The notes beneath the pieces were generated by a model that searched no databases, was not told where the DNA came from, and was given only the letters and a program-made list of their open reading frames with translations. Made by a program: the position numbers and the translations under genes. From contig JAJEKV010000060.1 of NCBI GenBank assembly GCA_021234155.1, positions 434,001 through 498,000 on the forward strand: a DNA stretch of 64,000 nucleotides. The letters are read 5' to 3'. Below are positions 1-12,099 of this stretch, one piece after another. The stretch's first letter is position 1. The number at the start of each line of letters is the position of its first letter. The stretch is from Isoetes taiwanensis (taxonomy: Eukaryota; Streptophyta; Lycopodiopsida; Isoetales; Isoetaceae).

Positions 1-21
1 AACCCCGCGAATTGCAGATAG

Positions 22-1013
22 AGTGGTGTCCGAACTCCAACTGATCCCTCCTTCGCCCGGGAGGTGAGTGCTTTGCAGGCCGACAGGGACGAGTTCCACT
101 CAGAGGTAGGGGGCAGGTCAGAATCAGGCTCCACTCATGAGACATGTCCGCTGTCGGCCGATCTCTATATGGCCACCCCTCCTTCCATAGGGCGCTTGCG
201 CAGTGACAGGGCTGACCCGCCGAGGGGCCGCCAGGTCTTTGATGACATAGTGAGGACGGCAATGGCAGGCACGGGCATGGCACACACCTTGACCTCACCA
301 TTTCTGCCTGATCGCAATGTCGAGGGAGCTGAGGCATGGATGAGAGACCGAGCACGCGGTTTCTTCATGTACCACCTTGGAGAGTTTGACAGGCACACCA
401 TCTGGAGCTACCTGGTGTGTGTACCCATTCGAGGATGGTCCCAGCCCCACAGACGGTCGGCACAATTCCCTGAGCACTTGCAGATCCTGGCCAGGTTACA
501 GCTTCAGTCCCTCTTCTGGGAGGAGGTTAGGGTGTTCACCCACTTTTACGGCCAGCAGATCACCGAATACCTTGCTATGGTCGCGAGCAGGGCGTCGGAT
601 AGTGTGGCCACTTGGATATTGCAGGAGGGTGCCGGGCCAGCATGCGGCGTACAACTCACACCTGACCTCATCGACGCGTGCACACCCGATGGACAGTGGG
701 AGGAGGGACACATTCGAGTGCTGATGAGGTACGTGTCGGATTTAGTTTGTATGGATCGTCCTCGGTTTACTTTGTGTGTATCGTCGTCCACATCTAACCA
801 CTGGACGTCCATGCATGTAGCGCCTTGCGGCAGATGCTTGGAGAAGCGGAGTGTCACGAGCTATTGATGATGGACCCCCGTGTCTATCACGACTATGTTC
901 AGTCAGAGTCACACAACGTCCCTTCTGAGGAGTGCGTCTCCCACCTTCTTCCCGCTGAGCATCCTGACTGGGGTACACTCCGTCTGGTCCTATGGCCCAT
1001 CGTCACAAAGTAA
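22..1013 (+). CDS. Unrecognised two-exon gene, 3' part only
   Basis: Two open stretches join across a good intron. The first runs in frame 1 from about base 22 (preceded by an AG and a stop, so probably entered by splicing) to 728. A donor AG|GTACGTG follows, the intron is 729-820, and the acceptor ..TGTAG leads into 821. The second exon reads on in phase to a TAA at 1013. The joined protein tail is about 305 residues, with no signal peptide or membrane segment. The middle is rich in aromatic and acidic residues (e.g. LQSLFWEEVRVFTHFYGQQ). I recognise no domain. The upstream exons lie outside the window. It could be a host gene or a domesticated or unfamiliar transposon protein. The GC content is clearly higher than the AT-rich DNA that follows. 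Confidence 0.45.
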
Positions 1014-1107
1014 GTACACAGTTCTTTGCTTCAGTTTCAATTCCAGAGGTCATCTCCGGCTTGAACGAGCTGAAAGGCATCATGTGTGTAACATTAAATA
1101 AAGAAGG

Positions 1108-1323
1108 TTACTGGGAGGGCGGTGACCTGGTAGCATAACCTGGCAGCGGGGGGGCTAGGAAGCAGTCGATGGTAGTCTCACACTGCTCACAAGCCCATTC
1201 GAACTTGTAGAAGGCTTGCTCGTACCCGGCTCTCAAGTCAGCCACCTCATCTTTGCTTGCTCCTGGAGGTAAGTTTCGCAGCTTAGCTCGAAGCTCGGCC
1301 ATGGTTGCAATGCTATCCCTCAT
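1108..1323 (-). CDS. Small ORF, 71 residues, unknown
   Basis: An ATG-started frame on the minus strand encodes a helical, charged N-terminal half (MAELRAKLRNLPPGASKDEV) with a CEQCE motif. Its composition looks protein-like rather than random, and its GC content matches the gene just upstream. No family is recognised. It may be an exon of a minus-strand gene or a fragment of a transposon protein. The sequence just beyond its start is AT-rich and non-coding. Confidence 0.25.
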   Translation of the reverse strand: MRDSIATMAELRAKLRNLPPGASKDEVADLRAGYEQAFYKFEWACEQCETTIDCFLAPPLPGYATRSPPSQ

Positions 1324-1469
1324 GGAATAATTTAAGGGCTAAACTTAGCTATTTGGCGATTTTTCAGCGCACTTACAAAAAAAATTGGCTAAAGTAAATG
1401 GAAAAAATTGGGAAAAAAATAATAATTTTAGCTTAACTTTTTTCGGGACTGCACCAACCCTGGAGCTCT

Positions 1470-1913
1470 TTAGCCAAATGCCAGAAAGTAAGAGAGTGAA
1501 ATTTTGTATTGTTTAGCTAAACCATAGAAACTTTTAGAATGAATTTCAGGCTAGTTTAGCTAACATCATTCTAGTTTATAAAAAATATATGATTAATAGT
1601 TTAGTTTCTAGCATTATGGATTAATTTATCCTAGACTTTGCTAGTTAGCATTAGTTTAGAATGTTTTCACAAAGAAAATGACTAAAATAAATAGAAACAA
1701 TTGAAAAAAGCTATAGCAATTTGGCTTAATATTTATTGTTGGCCACACCATAGAAATTTTTGGGATGATGTTTGGGTTAGTTTAGCTAAATGCTAGAAAG
1801 TATGAGAGGAAAAATGTGTAGAGTTTAGCTAAACTACAGAAAGTTTTGGGATTAATATCGAGCAAGTTTAGCTAAAGTCATCCTGGCTAATAAGAAATAT
1901 GCGATTAGTAATT
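1470..1913. repeat. Diverged duplicated AT-rich block around TTTAGCTAAA
   Basis: The block at 1470-1600 (AGCCAAATGCCAGAAAGTA, then TTTAGCTAAACCATAGAAA) returns at 1781-1912 as a diverged copy with the same order of motifs. A partial third copy lies at 1740-1790. The palindromic decamer TTTAGCTAAA recurs throughout. No open frame of substance is present from 1324 to 2430. Confidence 0.6.
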
Positions 1914-1919
1914 TATTCC

Positions 1920-2900
1920 CTGCTATCCCTTAGGGCATCGACTGTGCGCCAGCCCTCTGCTTCGCAGGAGCAACCGTCTGCCGCCTTATGGTTGAAATCA
2001 TACATGTAAGCACTGTTTCATTATTTATGGACTTTCCCTGAGTCCATACGTCTCCGAAATTGAGTCAAATTTCTAAAATATGATCGTTTTTTAAATAGAA
2101 GGATGGAATTTTTCGGGAAACGTGCTGGTAGGTGATATGGCAGAAGCTTTTTCTATTAAGCCAAGGACAAGCCCGCCCAACTCGCGGTCAAGGAAAAGCG
2201 CGTCCTGTGTGTGAGGTGTTGCTAGTGAGGCTTTGTTTTGCAAATGCGGCAAAGATAGATTCATAACGGCAAAGGAGAATGGTTGAAACGAGGCTATGGA
2301 TTCACAATGACCAAATGCGCCCCATATCGCTGAGCGATCTTAGCCCACGCGAATCAATTCGCGTGTTGAGGTGCGTAATGAGATAAATCGAGATGGAAGA
2401 AACGAAAAGGCGGTCATGAAGCTTCTCCGGGGGATGGGTTGTTAAAGGACAACAATTATCAACTCACTAGGGTGGAGTTGGAAGCTTCCCCGATATCATT
2501 GAAACGACTTGTCTCATGTGGGAGAGGCCCCGAAGAGGCTACTCAAATTAGAGGATGTTTGGCTGCACAACTCATTCGCATCCATTATTTAAGAAGCTTT
2601 ATAAAAGGAGAAAAGGCAGCGTGAAGATTTGGTAACCAAGCTCATTGTCAACACTCCTCACTCGATCCTTGAATTGGATGAATGGCTGGACTCAGATAGC
2701 GTAAATTACATTGATGAGTTCGATCGGTGATCTTATTCAAGTCGAACTAGCCATTGATTGAAAAACCGCACCCGATATTTTCTACTTTGTATTCGCTTTT
2801 GTCGAACTACCTATGTCGAGGCATGTTGTTTTATTTGGTTTTATAATATGTGTATGACATCTATGTAATGCATTTCTTAATGAATGGAACCGGTTCTATC
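1920..2900. other. Stretch without a recognisable gene
   Basis: I see no supported gene. A 61-residue open frame at 2439-2624 has no recognisable motif. A small perfect inverted repeat CGCGAAT/ATTCGCG sits near 2350. The left boundary of the decayed element described next probably lies in or near this stretch, but I could not find its terminal repeat. Confidence 0.4.
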
Positions 2901-2953
2901 TATTTTTATGATGGAGCATAGGCCACAATCCCTAGACACCAATTTGTTTTAGG

Positions 2954-4250
2954 AAATTGGGCTCACCAATTTGCCCTCATAGTCGCCTCCAACAAAGTTT
3001 AATACTAGCCTCCAAAGGAAATAGGGCGGCACCAATTTCAAGTAGACTTGGCGAGAAAATACAAATACAGATCGGCCACAAATATAATTAATCCAACTTG
3101 AAAACTATGCACCAAGTGTGGAACCTATAACAGTCATTTCGTATATAAATTCTTATGAACTTATGAAATACATCTCATAGATTGTAATTATTGGTGATTT
3201 TGTCAATCTCATAAGCGCCGCTCGAACCCAAACAATATGGATAGTAACATGGTACTTTCCCGGGAGTCTTTCTGGCCGACCAAGAGCTATACCATGCGGC
3301 CGTGTATCAAAAGTGATCCCTTTGATAATGCATGCATGAAGGTCGCCGAAAGTCATGAGGCAAGTGAGGGTGTCCAAATGCTCGAGGTGGAGGCAATTGG
3401 GACCTCCAAGAACTCTAGCAGGGCGGCGAGACATTGCAAAGGGTCGGCTATGCAATCGAATGCGGCAATACTTATAGCCAAGTAATTATTGATGAAGCTA
3501 ATCGAAGTAACATTATTGGGCGCATATACGATCGGTATATCCAATAATTATTGTGTATAATACCAACAATAATTTTGGTTGGTATAAATATATATCAACC
3601 AATGTTGGCCAACAAATTTGGCCTTAGTCTAACCATGTGGTCTCCTCGTTGGTCCCGAAAGCGTGATTCCATTACGTGCAAGATGAATCACGAAAACTTC
3701 AAGCAAAGGCCGCGAGCGAAATAGCCATGGAAGATTGGATGACCACCGTGAGTCTCAATCCTCGCCATTATCCCGATCCCTTCGATGTTATCATCCATCC
3801 GATATGGAATAGAGAGCATCAAATGTACATGATAGAAAAGATCTCCGGGTGGTCACTTGAAATGACTCGGGGAAGAGTCCCCTAGATCGACATTGTTGTA
3901 ATGTGATAGTCATGTTGTTGTAATCGATTGTCGTAATACTCTTGCTTTTGTAATTTGTAAGGCGCCCACTTGACTTCATGTTCAATCGCCGCATGACCGA
4001 TAGCCTTAAGGTTCAAATTGGGCCTACCAATTTCTATGAGGGAACTCTTCTAGTGCAGGGAAATTTTCGACATGTATTTATTTTCTTGGTCAATGTACAT
4101 AAGTTTTTTTCACTCAATTTCATTATAAAACCTATATAGTGAGTAATTGAAGTAGGCGAAATTGGGCCACCCAATTTGCATCCCCTGCTTCACTCTAAAC
4201 ACATATACACAGAGTGTCAGAGATGCGAAATTGGGCGCCCGCCCAATTTG
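2954..4250. repeat. Isolated copies of the AAATTGGGC..GCCCAATTT inverted repeat
   Basis: Single copies lie at about 2954, 4014, 4158 and 4228. The last is the cleanest, with arms AAATTGGGC and GCCCAATTT around a short GC spacer. A fifth, variant copy (GAATTGGGT/ACCCAATTC) is at 6182, next to a 22-bp direct repeat ending CATCTTTTAGCT. They share the core of the three tandem arrays further right. Between them, at 2980-3900, are only short degraded open frames on either strand that I could not assign. Confidence 0.6.
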
Positions 4251-4431
4251 CACCCCTGTGCTAGCAAAACATACTCCTTGTGCTCAAGGGTCCACCCCTT
4301 CAGCTGACGTTGTTGTGTGAGCAGCTTCGCTTTCTTCTCCCCGCCTGTGCTTGCTTGCTTAAGGAGTTCCATCCGAGTGGAATTCTTCGCTGGTTAGCGT
4401 GAAGGCCGAGCATCCTTCTCAATTTCCATTT

Positions 4432-4535
4432 CAACATCATCCTCCTTCTCATTTTCCTCGTCCTCCTTCTCAACTTCCTCGTCCTCCTTCTCAACTTCCC
4501 TCGTCCTCCTTCTCAACTTCCTTCTCCTTTTTCGA
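4432..4535. repeat. 21-22 bp tandem repeat (CTCGTCCTCCTTCTCAACTT)
   Basis: Three to four near-identical copies of a pyrimidine-rich unit lie side by side. On the minus strand they encode repeated E-V-E-K-E-D-E, consistent with an acidic C-terminal tail of the minus-strand gene. The downstream gene at 46 kb also ends in an acidic tail. Confidence 0.65.
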
Positions 4536-6439
4536 CATCCTTTTTTTGCTCCGATGGTAGCTGGTCCACAGTTTGAGCTTCTTGTGTCTCAAGACAACGA
4601 AGGTTCTCCATCCTTGAGGAGTAGGCTAGCATAAACTTCGAGCTACCCTCGATCACATCTTGGGTGCACACTAATGTAGTGCCTTAAAGCATTAATGTTA
4701 TCCTTCTTCTTTCTAAAGAAAGACATGTCATTTGCTCCAAAACCCCAGAACCTTTCTCAAATGGTCTCGTGAGAGAATCTTTTAGACAACCTGGAGAGTG
4801 GATTGCAACTCTTGCAACCGCTTTGTGCGGGAATGGACAAGGAGGTGGAGGAAGTGGACACTACAAAGACTTGCCTTGAGCCGCTTTTTTTTTTACCCTC
4901 TATATTTTTGCAATGCACGGGCTCTCGATTTCTTCTCATCCAAAGATTACTTGAGTTGATCAAAAATCCGAGTAAGTTTAAGCCGCATATTCTCATCACT
5001 CTCAAAGGCGGTGGCTTTATACCCTTCGCACATAGTGCGACGGGCTAAAGGATCCTCCGGAGAAGAAATCAAGGACACCGCATCCCTCAAACATAAATTT
5101 CCGGACAAGGTATGTGCATGTCCTAGAATCTAATTGATGTGGCAAAGGGCACCCGCCCTCGCCACACTCTTGTCACCCCAAGGCCGATACAACTAGTATC
5201 TTTGAAGCAAAGTACAACCGTTATAAGTGGCATTGAAAAAGAAATAGACGCCACCCCGGGTTTAAATCATGTTACCTCGGGCCACAAGACTCATGATCGG
5301 GAGGTTCTTCTATGTCCTCCACTTCTTTCAAGTCTTTGAACTTCAATACTCTTTGAGGATGGTCCGTGACGTTGAAGCATAGATTCAGTCATTCATTGCA
5401 GGGCAAATGCTTGGTCTCTCGCCACATACATTACAAGAACGAGTCTCGCAGCTCATGGCGAACACGGTGAGGAAGGGTTTCTTTTAGGATCATTGTACGC
5501 CCCACCCATACACGACTACCCCCGCGTATAGTCTTCATGGCGACAAGCATTCACTCAAACGATCCGATCGATAAAGATCGTGGATCCAATATAATTGCTG
5601 GTCCGTAGTTAATCGATCCGGTCCAAGAACTTCGGTAATCCTCCATGCTCCATTTCTTGATATTTCTCAAATCACATCCAACAAAACCGAAAGCAGAGGT
5701 ATTGACCACATCAACCGATATTCCTGAGGATCGACTACGCGGTAGCATTTGAATGATTTTGATCCCTCTTCCACCGTCCACGCAGATACTCATTAACCTT
5801 CGTGATAAGAGCCTTTGAAGGTTAAGCTTTTCTCAAGCCTCATGCTATCAACCCAATCACCTACACCGTTGGCAACATCAACATCAAATTCTCCGTGAAT
5901 ATAGGATGAATTTTCCTCAAATCGGTCATGTTGTCAACATGAAGCTTTTTCACATCTTTGAGATATTTAAGGAGTGCACGCTCGACAGTGCCAATCTTCT
6001 TCACCGTTTGACGAATTTTCATGACACGCCTTCCAAGATAATTTTTGGTGGTCTTTATGTACGTGGTGGTCATCATAATCTCTCGTCAAAAGTCTTTGCA
6101 TCCATTGGATGCATGGACTTTAAAGGTCGGCACTTGTTATTCGTGAACATTCTCAGGCGGTCACCCAAAGACTCTGCAGATGAATTGGGTCACCCAATTC
6201 ATCTTTTAGCTAAAGTCTCACCCAATTCATCTTTTAGCTGGTCTTCATAGAATAACTGAGCCACTTGTAGGCACATATTCCAAGTTTCGTCATCCAGGTA
6301 CACGAAGTAATCGTAGTCTCGCATGCTAAGCTTCTTCAATGTCTGCTTCGCTATAGCGAGCCAATCCTGCACAGCATCGTAAACTTAGCACATTTGAAAT
6401 ATACAGTCTCAAAATTTAGCAATGCACAAGCTAACATGC

Positions 6440-6955
6440 AATGCACATGAGGGCCTTGCCAAAATTGGGCCCAATTTCATAGACAAGGAGATGCAATTTA
6501 ACATGCTATATTCACATGGGGCCAACCTAAATTGGGCGCCACTATTTCATAGACAAGGAGATGCAATTTGACATGCTATATTCACATGGGGCCAACCCAA
6601 ATTGGGCCCGCCCAATTTCATAGACAAGGAGATGCAATTTGACATGCTATATTCACATAGGTTAACCCAAATTGGGCAATTACTTCATAGCCAAGGAGAT
6701 GCAATTTAACATGCTATATTCACATGGGGCCAACCCAAATTGGGCGCACCAATTTCATACCCAAGCGGATGCAATTTAACATGCTATATTCACATGGGGC
6801 CACCCAAATTGGGCGCCTACCAATTTCATACCCAAGCGGATGCAATTTAACATGTGTCATGTAGTATCCCCGGCATCCGAAATTGGGCGCCCAATTTCAT
6901 AGCCAAGACGTCAAGAAGAACATGGAGGCCTCCCAAATTGGCCATCCCTGCAATT
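6440..6955. repeat. Tandem array 1, about 70-bp unit with AAATTGGGC palindrome
   Basis: The motif AAATTGGGC starts at 6462, 6529, 6599, 6669, 6737, 6806, 6880 and 6935, a period of 67-74 bp that shortens at the end. Each unit continues with GCCCAATTTCATAG, then ACAAGGAGATGCAATTT and CATGCTATATTCACATGGGG. In several units the two halves form an inverted repeat. The array sits between coding traces of the minus-strand ParB-like remnant, so it is probably intronic. Confidence 0.85.
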
Positions 6956-8639
6956 TGATGGCCAAGGGATTTATGAAAAAAATGACCGCGCATCCACAAT
7001 TAGAAATGACTTAATCAATATGCGCTATCTTGGGATAGTCCACGCTTTTCTTCTTTCCATAGAATGCCCATTGATTCCTAAGCGTCAGATTTGTTCGGCA
7101 GACATCCCGATGGATAGTATTCTTGGTGATATTGTTGCTCTCCCGTCACCTTCACATATTCGTGGAGTGAGGTTCCCACCAAAGACACCCACATTTTCTT
7201 TTGGCGAGAAGAAAAGATAAGATCTTTCGATGAGCCCTTTCACGGCCATTCCAACGCCTGGGTTGACAAGAATTTGGGCAACCGCAGTGTGATTTCTGCC
7301 ATTTACAATCCGTAATTTGTGATTGTCCAAAATCGCTGGCCTTCTTCCACTTCGCACGCCCAAAGGATCGGATCAAAGGGTACAACATCCGCACAAGGTG
7401 GATGCATCATCGACATTAATAAATGATTCATAGAGTGTATCAACATGTTCGACCGATGATCCCGCAGTCATATTTGCGTGTGCTTGATGCATTTTGAAGA
7501 TATCCACCTCTATTTCAATTCAACACCAAGAGGATAGATCCTTTCCCCTGCGGCTTAATGTTGATCAATGCAGCTTGGGACAGCTCACGCTTGCTTTCTT
7601 GAGTCAACGCCCGCCAGATGTCGAGCACTTCACAATTTGCCTGCTGCCTTCCCAGAGCGTCGACCGGGCCCCACTCCCCACCGGATGCACCCGATGTTGA
7701 TGGTGGAGTAGGGTCTCTTTTTTCTTAGACGAGGAAGCTATTGCCTCGCGTCGACTTCGCTTTGTTCCTTGCTTTTCCTGGTGGGACCGCCGATACCTCC
7801 TCGCGATCTAATGCTAACGCCCCGGGCACGGATGTTCTTCCCATACCACCAAGAATCGGGTTTTGAGTTGATGTTTCGATCTTTTCTTCTTAGGAACCTT
7901 TTTCGATGACACCGGCCGCTGGTTTTCTCTGTCCCCTTCGGGTCCGGCCACCCTTCTTAGGAACTCCATAACGTGATCTCAACCACGCCGTGTCATAGAC
8001 CTTTGGTTGGCTCTTCCCATGATACTGTAAAGGGCCTTTGATCGATTTTGTTTGTGATCGGTATGCACCGCCTAAATCAGATTAAATCCATCTATAATAT
8101 CTCCCGCTTGGTGAGTCCAGATCTCTCAAGGCTTTCGTAAGAAGACAGGACCCAGCCCTTGGCCTGACACGAATGTGAAGCCTCGGTGATGCTTGCATGC
8201 ATTAGCTGAGGATTGTAAGTCCCAAAGGGTAACCTGTATCCTTGAAATGACTTATCAAGCACGTCCTCTACGACAACCTCTAACTCGTTGGCAAACCTGC
8301 TCACATATGTCGATTGCTATACCGTGATTTCAGGTCCTCCCGAGTCCCGGCTCAGAAAAGCACAGCAATGTATCCTTGAGGTGATTCGTATAGACCCGGG
8401 TGGATATTGCCTACCTCTATGCACCAAAGTAAATTTATTCGCCACTCCCGCATCATTAGTTCCGGACGACTTCAATACCATTGAACTGAAATTCGCCTCT
8501 TTTTGTCGCGGCAAATGCCCGTGCTAACGGAGGGCGGATCCTCGGTGCACATGCGCTTGTTTAGTTCTTGCCATGGGTGCTGCATAACATCATTCATGAA
8601 TCCCATTAATGGTGTGTGTCAAAGAATTAAAAGAGCAAT

Positions 8640-9060
8640 TTGCCAGAGCAGAGGAGATTACAAGACTAACCAAAGATTGCAAGAGGTCCCAAATTGGGCG
8701 CCCGCCCAATTTGCAGAGCAGAGGAGATTACAAGAAGAGAGAAGCCTGAGGGTCCAAAATTGGGCGCCCAATTTTGCCGTGAAAGCGTAGGAGGTTACAA
8801 GAAGAGAGAGGCCAGAGGGTCCCAAATTGGGCGCCCGCCCAATTTCTTGCAGAGCAGGAGATTACAAGAAGAGAGAAGCCTGAGGGTCCAAAATTGGGCG
8901 CCCACCTAATTTGCAGAGCTGCAGGAGGTTACAAGAAGAGAGAGGCGAGGGGTCCCAAATTGGGCCCTACCAATTTACATGACATGAGGTTACCTAGAAG
9001 AGAGACCTCCAAATGACTTACTTTAGCAAGAGCAGACAAATGGGCCTCTTCCAATTTGCC
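8640..9060. repeat. Tandem array 2, 66-67 bp unit with AAATTGGGC palindrome
   Basis: AAATTGGGC begins at 8691, 8757, 8824, 8891 and 8957, a very regular 66-67 bp period. A decayed copy lies near 9038. The rest of the unit (GCAGAGGAGATTACAAGAAG, AGAGAAGCCTGAGGGTCC) differs from arrays 1 and 3, so only the palindrome core is shared. Several units carry the full form AAATTGGGCGCCC-GCCCAATTT. Confidence 0.85.
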
Positions 9061-10682
9061 CCTTTTGGGAGGTTAGAAAGCAAGAAGAAGGTTTAGAGCT
9101 TTGATAGATTTGGCCTCACCATTTGCTGGATCCAAGGGACTTATGAAGCCAAGAGGAGACAAATTGGGCGCCTTCGTGTGGTAATTAGAATGATCCAACG
9201 GGCCAAAGGGTTATTGGGGTGCAGAGGAGACAACTTCGAGGTACAAAGTGACAACCAAGGTAGAGAGGTGCGCCGCCATATGATTGGGTGGACTCCTTAA
9301 GGCCAAGGCTTATCTCCCCGCACTAATGTAAAGAACCTGGGTTGAAGAAAAGAGCAAGACCTTTTCCTCCCTTCACGGGTCGACTTTCCATGAAAGCAAA
9401 GGGCACCGGAAGCTAGCAACAAATTGCTTTGAAGAAATCACTTTGAACACGACAAAGCGCCGGTAGCCTCGGGTTAGCGCTTGAAGAAATCAATTTGAAA
9501 ACGATAGGCGCTGGATGCTTGGAGTAAGCGCTTTGAAAGAAATCGGGCAGAACACGATAGGCGCTCGGATGCCTGTGGTCGTCAAGAAATCGATATGAAC
9601 AGTGCTCAAAGAATGCCTGGAATGCTAAAAGGAATGGGCGGTTAGGTTTAACCGATGAGTGACAAGTGGCGCTATGCAAAAAGAAGACCCTAAAAATAGA
9701 CGCTTTTAAGTAAATATGGACCAAAGGACGTAACAATAAAAATAGATGTACTTTGCAATAAATGTGCCCTCCTAAAAGTAAATGCGCTTTTTAAATTTTT
9801 TTTTGAAGAACGGTTAGAATATATTAAAAGAATGGTAATGTTACAAAGCAAGTGAGGAGGAAGGAGAATCGCCAAAGAGACAAAGTGATACCTCGACACT
9901 CCACAACAACCGCAACTCTATCATTGCATAAACCGCCATCACCATCTACCACACCCAAGAAGTCCCGCCAAATGGAAAACTTCCGGACTAATCCCCGAAC
10001 ACCAAAAAGCTTTGAAATAGCTTGTACCGAGTCTAGGAATCGAGGCCGCAGTCAAATCCCCGAAGATCCACAACCGCCTCCAAATCAACCACACCAACCA
10101 AGCCACGCACAGATGCAAGGTTTGCCATTGCATTTGCGTGACCAAAATTGACATACACGTATTGAAATTTAAATTTTAAATTTTGAATTCTCACGACGCC
10201 TAATTTCAAATTTATAGTACGGTCCGCCGGTACATTTTCAATTTCAAATTAGGGCCCCACCAATATTTGATTTACGCCCCTACCGCGATTTGAATTTGAA
10301 TTTGAATATATATTGAACTATGGTGGGAGAATTGATTTTTTGAAATACTCGAGGGAAGCGAGCGCTTAAGCCATTTCGTTCTCTCACATTCTTGGGCAGC
10401 AACTTCTTCAAATGATGGCGTCGCGATTCACCAAAAGGTAGGTTTCTTTTAGATATAATGCTCATTCTTTGCCCGGATTGGTATAGAACATTATTGATGA
10501 TAAGATTCGATGTATAAAAGATAATTTTGAGAGATGTATGTTGGTCCCCCATATATTCTATCTCGGGGTAGCATGGAAGCAGGGCCAAATGGGTGCCAAA
10601 TGGGCGGATAGACCTCCCCAATATGTATCATTCCCCGGTGCCTCGCCTTTAGAAAGAGTGGCTATGTTTCATTTATGTATAG
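9061..10682. other. Non-coding spacer with a 50-bp tandem repeat at 9,431-9,610
   Basis: No supported gene is visible. At 9431, 9483, 9537 and 9583 a unit starting GAAGAAATC and containing GATAGGCGCT repeats with 47-55 bp spacing. Around 10,150-10,310 the DNA is a simple TTTGAATTT-like tract. Short open frames here on both strands lack recognisable motifs. Confidence 0.5.
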
Positions 10683-11330
10683 CACCTCAAGATTACTAGA
10701 CCGTGGAGCCAATTTTAGCAGTTAAGAAGACCGCAATGTAGGAGGAAATTGGGCGGGTGTTCAATTTCAACTCCTCAAAGTTACTAGACTGTGGAGCAAA
10801 TTGGGCCGCCAATTTCAGCAGCCTAAGAACATCACGAGGAGGAAATTGGGCACGCCCACCCCAACTCCTCAAAGTTACTATACCGAGGGGAGCAAATTAA
10901 GGCCACCAATTTCAGCAGCCTAAGAAATGAAGAATGGTGGAAATAGGGCGGGTGCCCAATTTCAACTCCCTCAAAGTTACTTATATCAGGAGCAAATTGG
11001 CCACACCCCCAGCAGAAGAAACATCACCATGAGGGGGTGGAAATTGGCTGCTGCCCAATTTCAACTTCTCAAAGTTACTAGACCGGGAGCAAATTGGCCT
11101 CCAATTTGACCAAATGAGAAACATCACAGAAGGGGAGGGAATTGGACGGTCGCCCAATTTCAACTCCTCGGGTTACTAGACCAGGAGCAAATTGGGCCGC
11201 CCAATTTGAGCAGCTAAGAAACACTTGCAGAATAGGAGGAAATAGGGCGGTGCCCAATTTCACCTTTCCAATTTACGTAACAATCAGGAGAAAATTGGGC
11301 CACCCCAATTTCACCATCTAAGGAGCATGT
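10683..11330. repeat. Tandem array 3, about 99-bp unit with two palindromes per unit
   Basis: The marker GGAAAT(T/A)GGGC recurs at about 10745, 10843, 10941, 11041, 11139 and 11240, spaced 98-101 bp. Each unit contains two AAATTGGGC-type inverted repeats, separated by CAACTCCTCAAAGTTACTAG on one side and CAGCCTAAGAAACATCAC on the other. The array lies just upstream of the plus-strand transposase remnant. This is the position the TATAAATTTATA cluster takes in the complete element at 45-54 kb. Confidence 0.85.
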
Positions 11331-12099
11331 GTTTGTAACTTTGCTCTTGAACTGATTCATTTTTTGGTGCAGAGGTGTACCTATTCAAAGATGGTCAAAG
11401 CTTGGCAAAGGGACCATGGGAGCTAGAGAGATGCCACTTTAAAGACATCCCGTGATGGACTTGTGAGTGTGGGTGTTCTAGCGGTTTGAGGGGCATCATG
11501 TTCTCTCTTGGCCTACTCCGCAAGCAAGTACCTTAGGTGAGGCATTGGGTTCCTTCATTCTCCGGAGGGAAAAGTGATGTTCATGACTCGATGTCGTGAC
11601 GTCTTGCCGGCATCAAAAAGACAAATGAGGGGAAGCAACAGACACCATGTCGCTAACCAGGGTACACACTACCGGAGACCGATCATAAATTTATCACTCT
11701 TGTGCCGCCATCCCCGTAGGGGCGAAGGATTTATATCCTTCAATCGGTCCGCATCGATGCGGTATGTGACCAGTTCTTGGATATGAAGACCGTGAGGGGT
11801 GTCTGCATCGGCGGCTTTCCCCCGGCCAGAGGTGAACTTCCTGTCCTAAGATGTTTGACAATACCTAAAGCGGGCATGCTTTTGAGGTGGAAATAATGAT
11901 CTAGTTAGGGTTTGTGGGGTGAAGGTGTCGGAAATTTTGGCGCCAGCGAGAACAACATGATAATGACCGCCGAGCCGTGGCAGCTCGAGATTCGTAAGCA
12001 TCCGCAGACGAGAAGCGTAAATACACCTTCCATTCTCGTCGGCCAAAGAAAGCATCAAAAGCCTCCAAAGATAGATCAAGCAAACAACCAATGAAGCCA

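Larger units (their letters stand above)
4397..8520 (-). pseudogene. Degraded ParB-like protein gene, multi-exon
   Basis: Minus-strand coding traces run from about 8,520 down to 4,397. One frame from 8,514 to 8,092 is open apart from one stop and reads FANELEVVVEDVLDKSFQGY. The key piece is at 7,268-7,309, IVNGRNHTAVAQIL, which fits the hydrophobic-[ND]-G-x-x-x-x-x-A pattern of ParB/DGQHR-type domains. The same pattern is seen in the genes near 48.5 and 57.4 kb of this window. Further traces include YDYFVYLDDETWNMCLQVAQ near 6.3 kb and an acidic E/K/D tail ending at about 4,397. Palindrome array 6,440-6,955 falls between coding pieces, as an intron would. I saw no methyltransferase motif here. 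Frameshifts and stops are many. Assignment to the ParB superfamily rests on one motif plus context. Confidence 0.4.

Noticed and set aside
6440-6955. CRISPR-like array with palindromic repeats
   Set aside because: The sequences between palindromes are themselves repeated, so this is a minisatellite.
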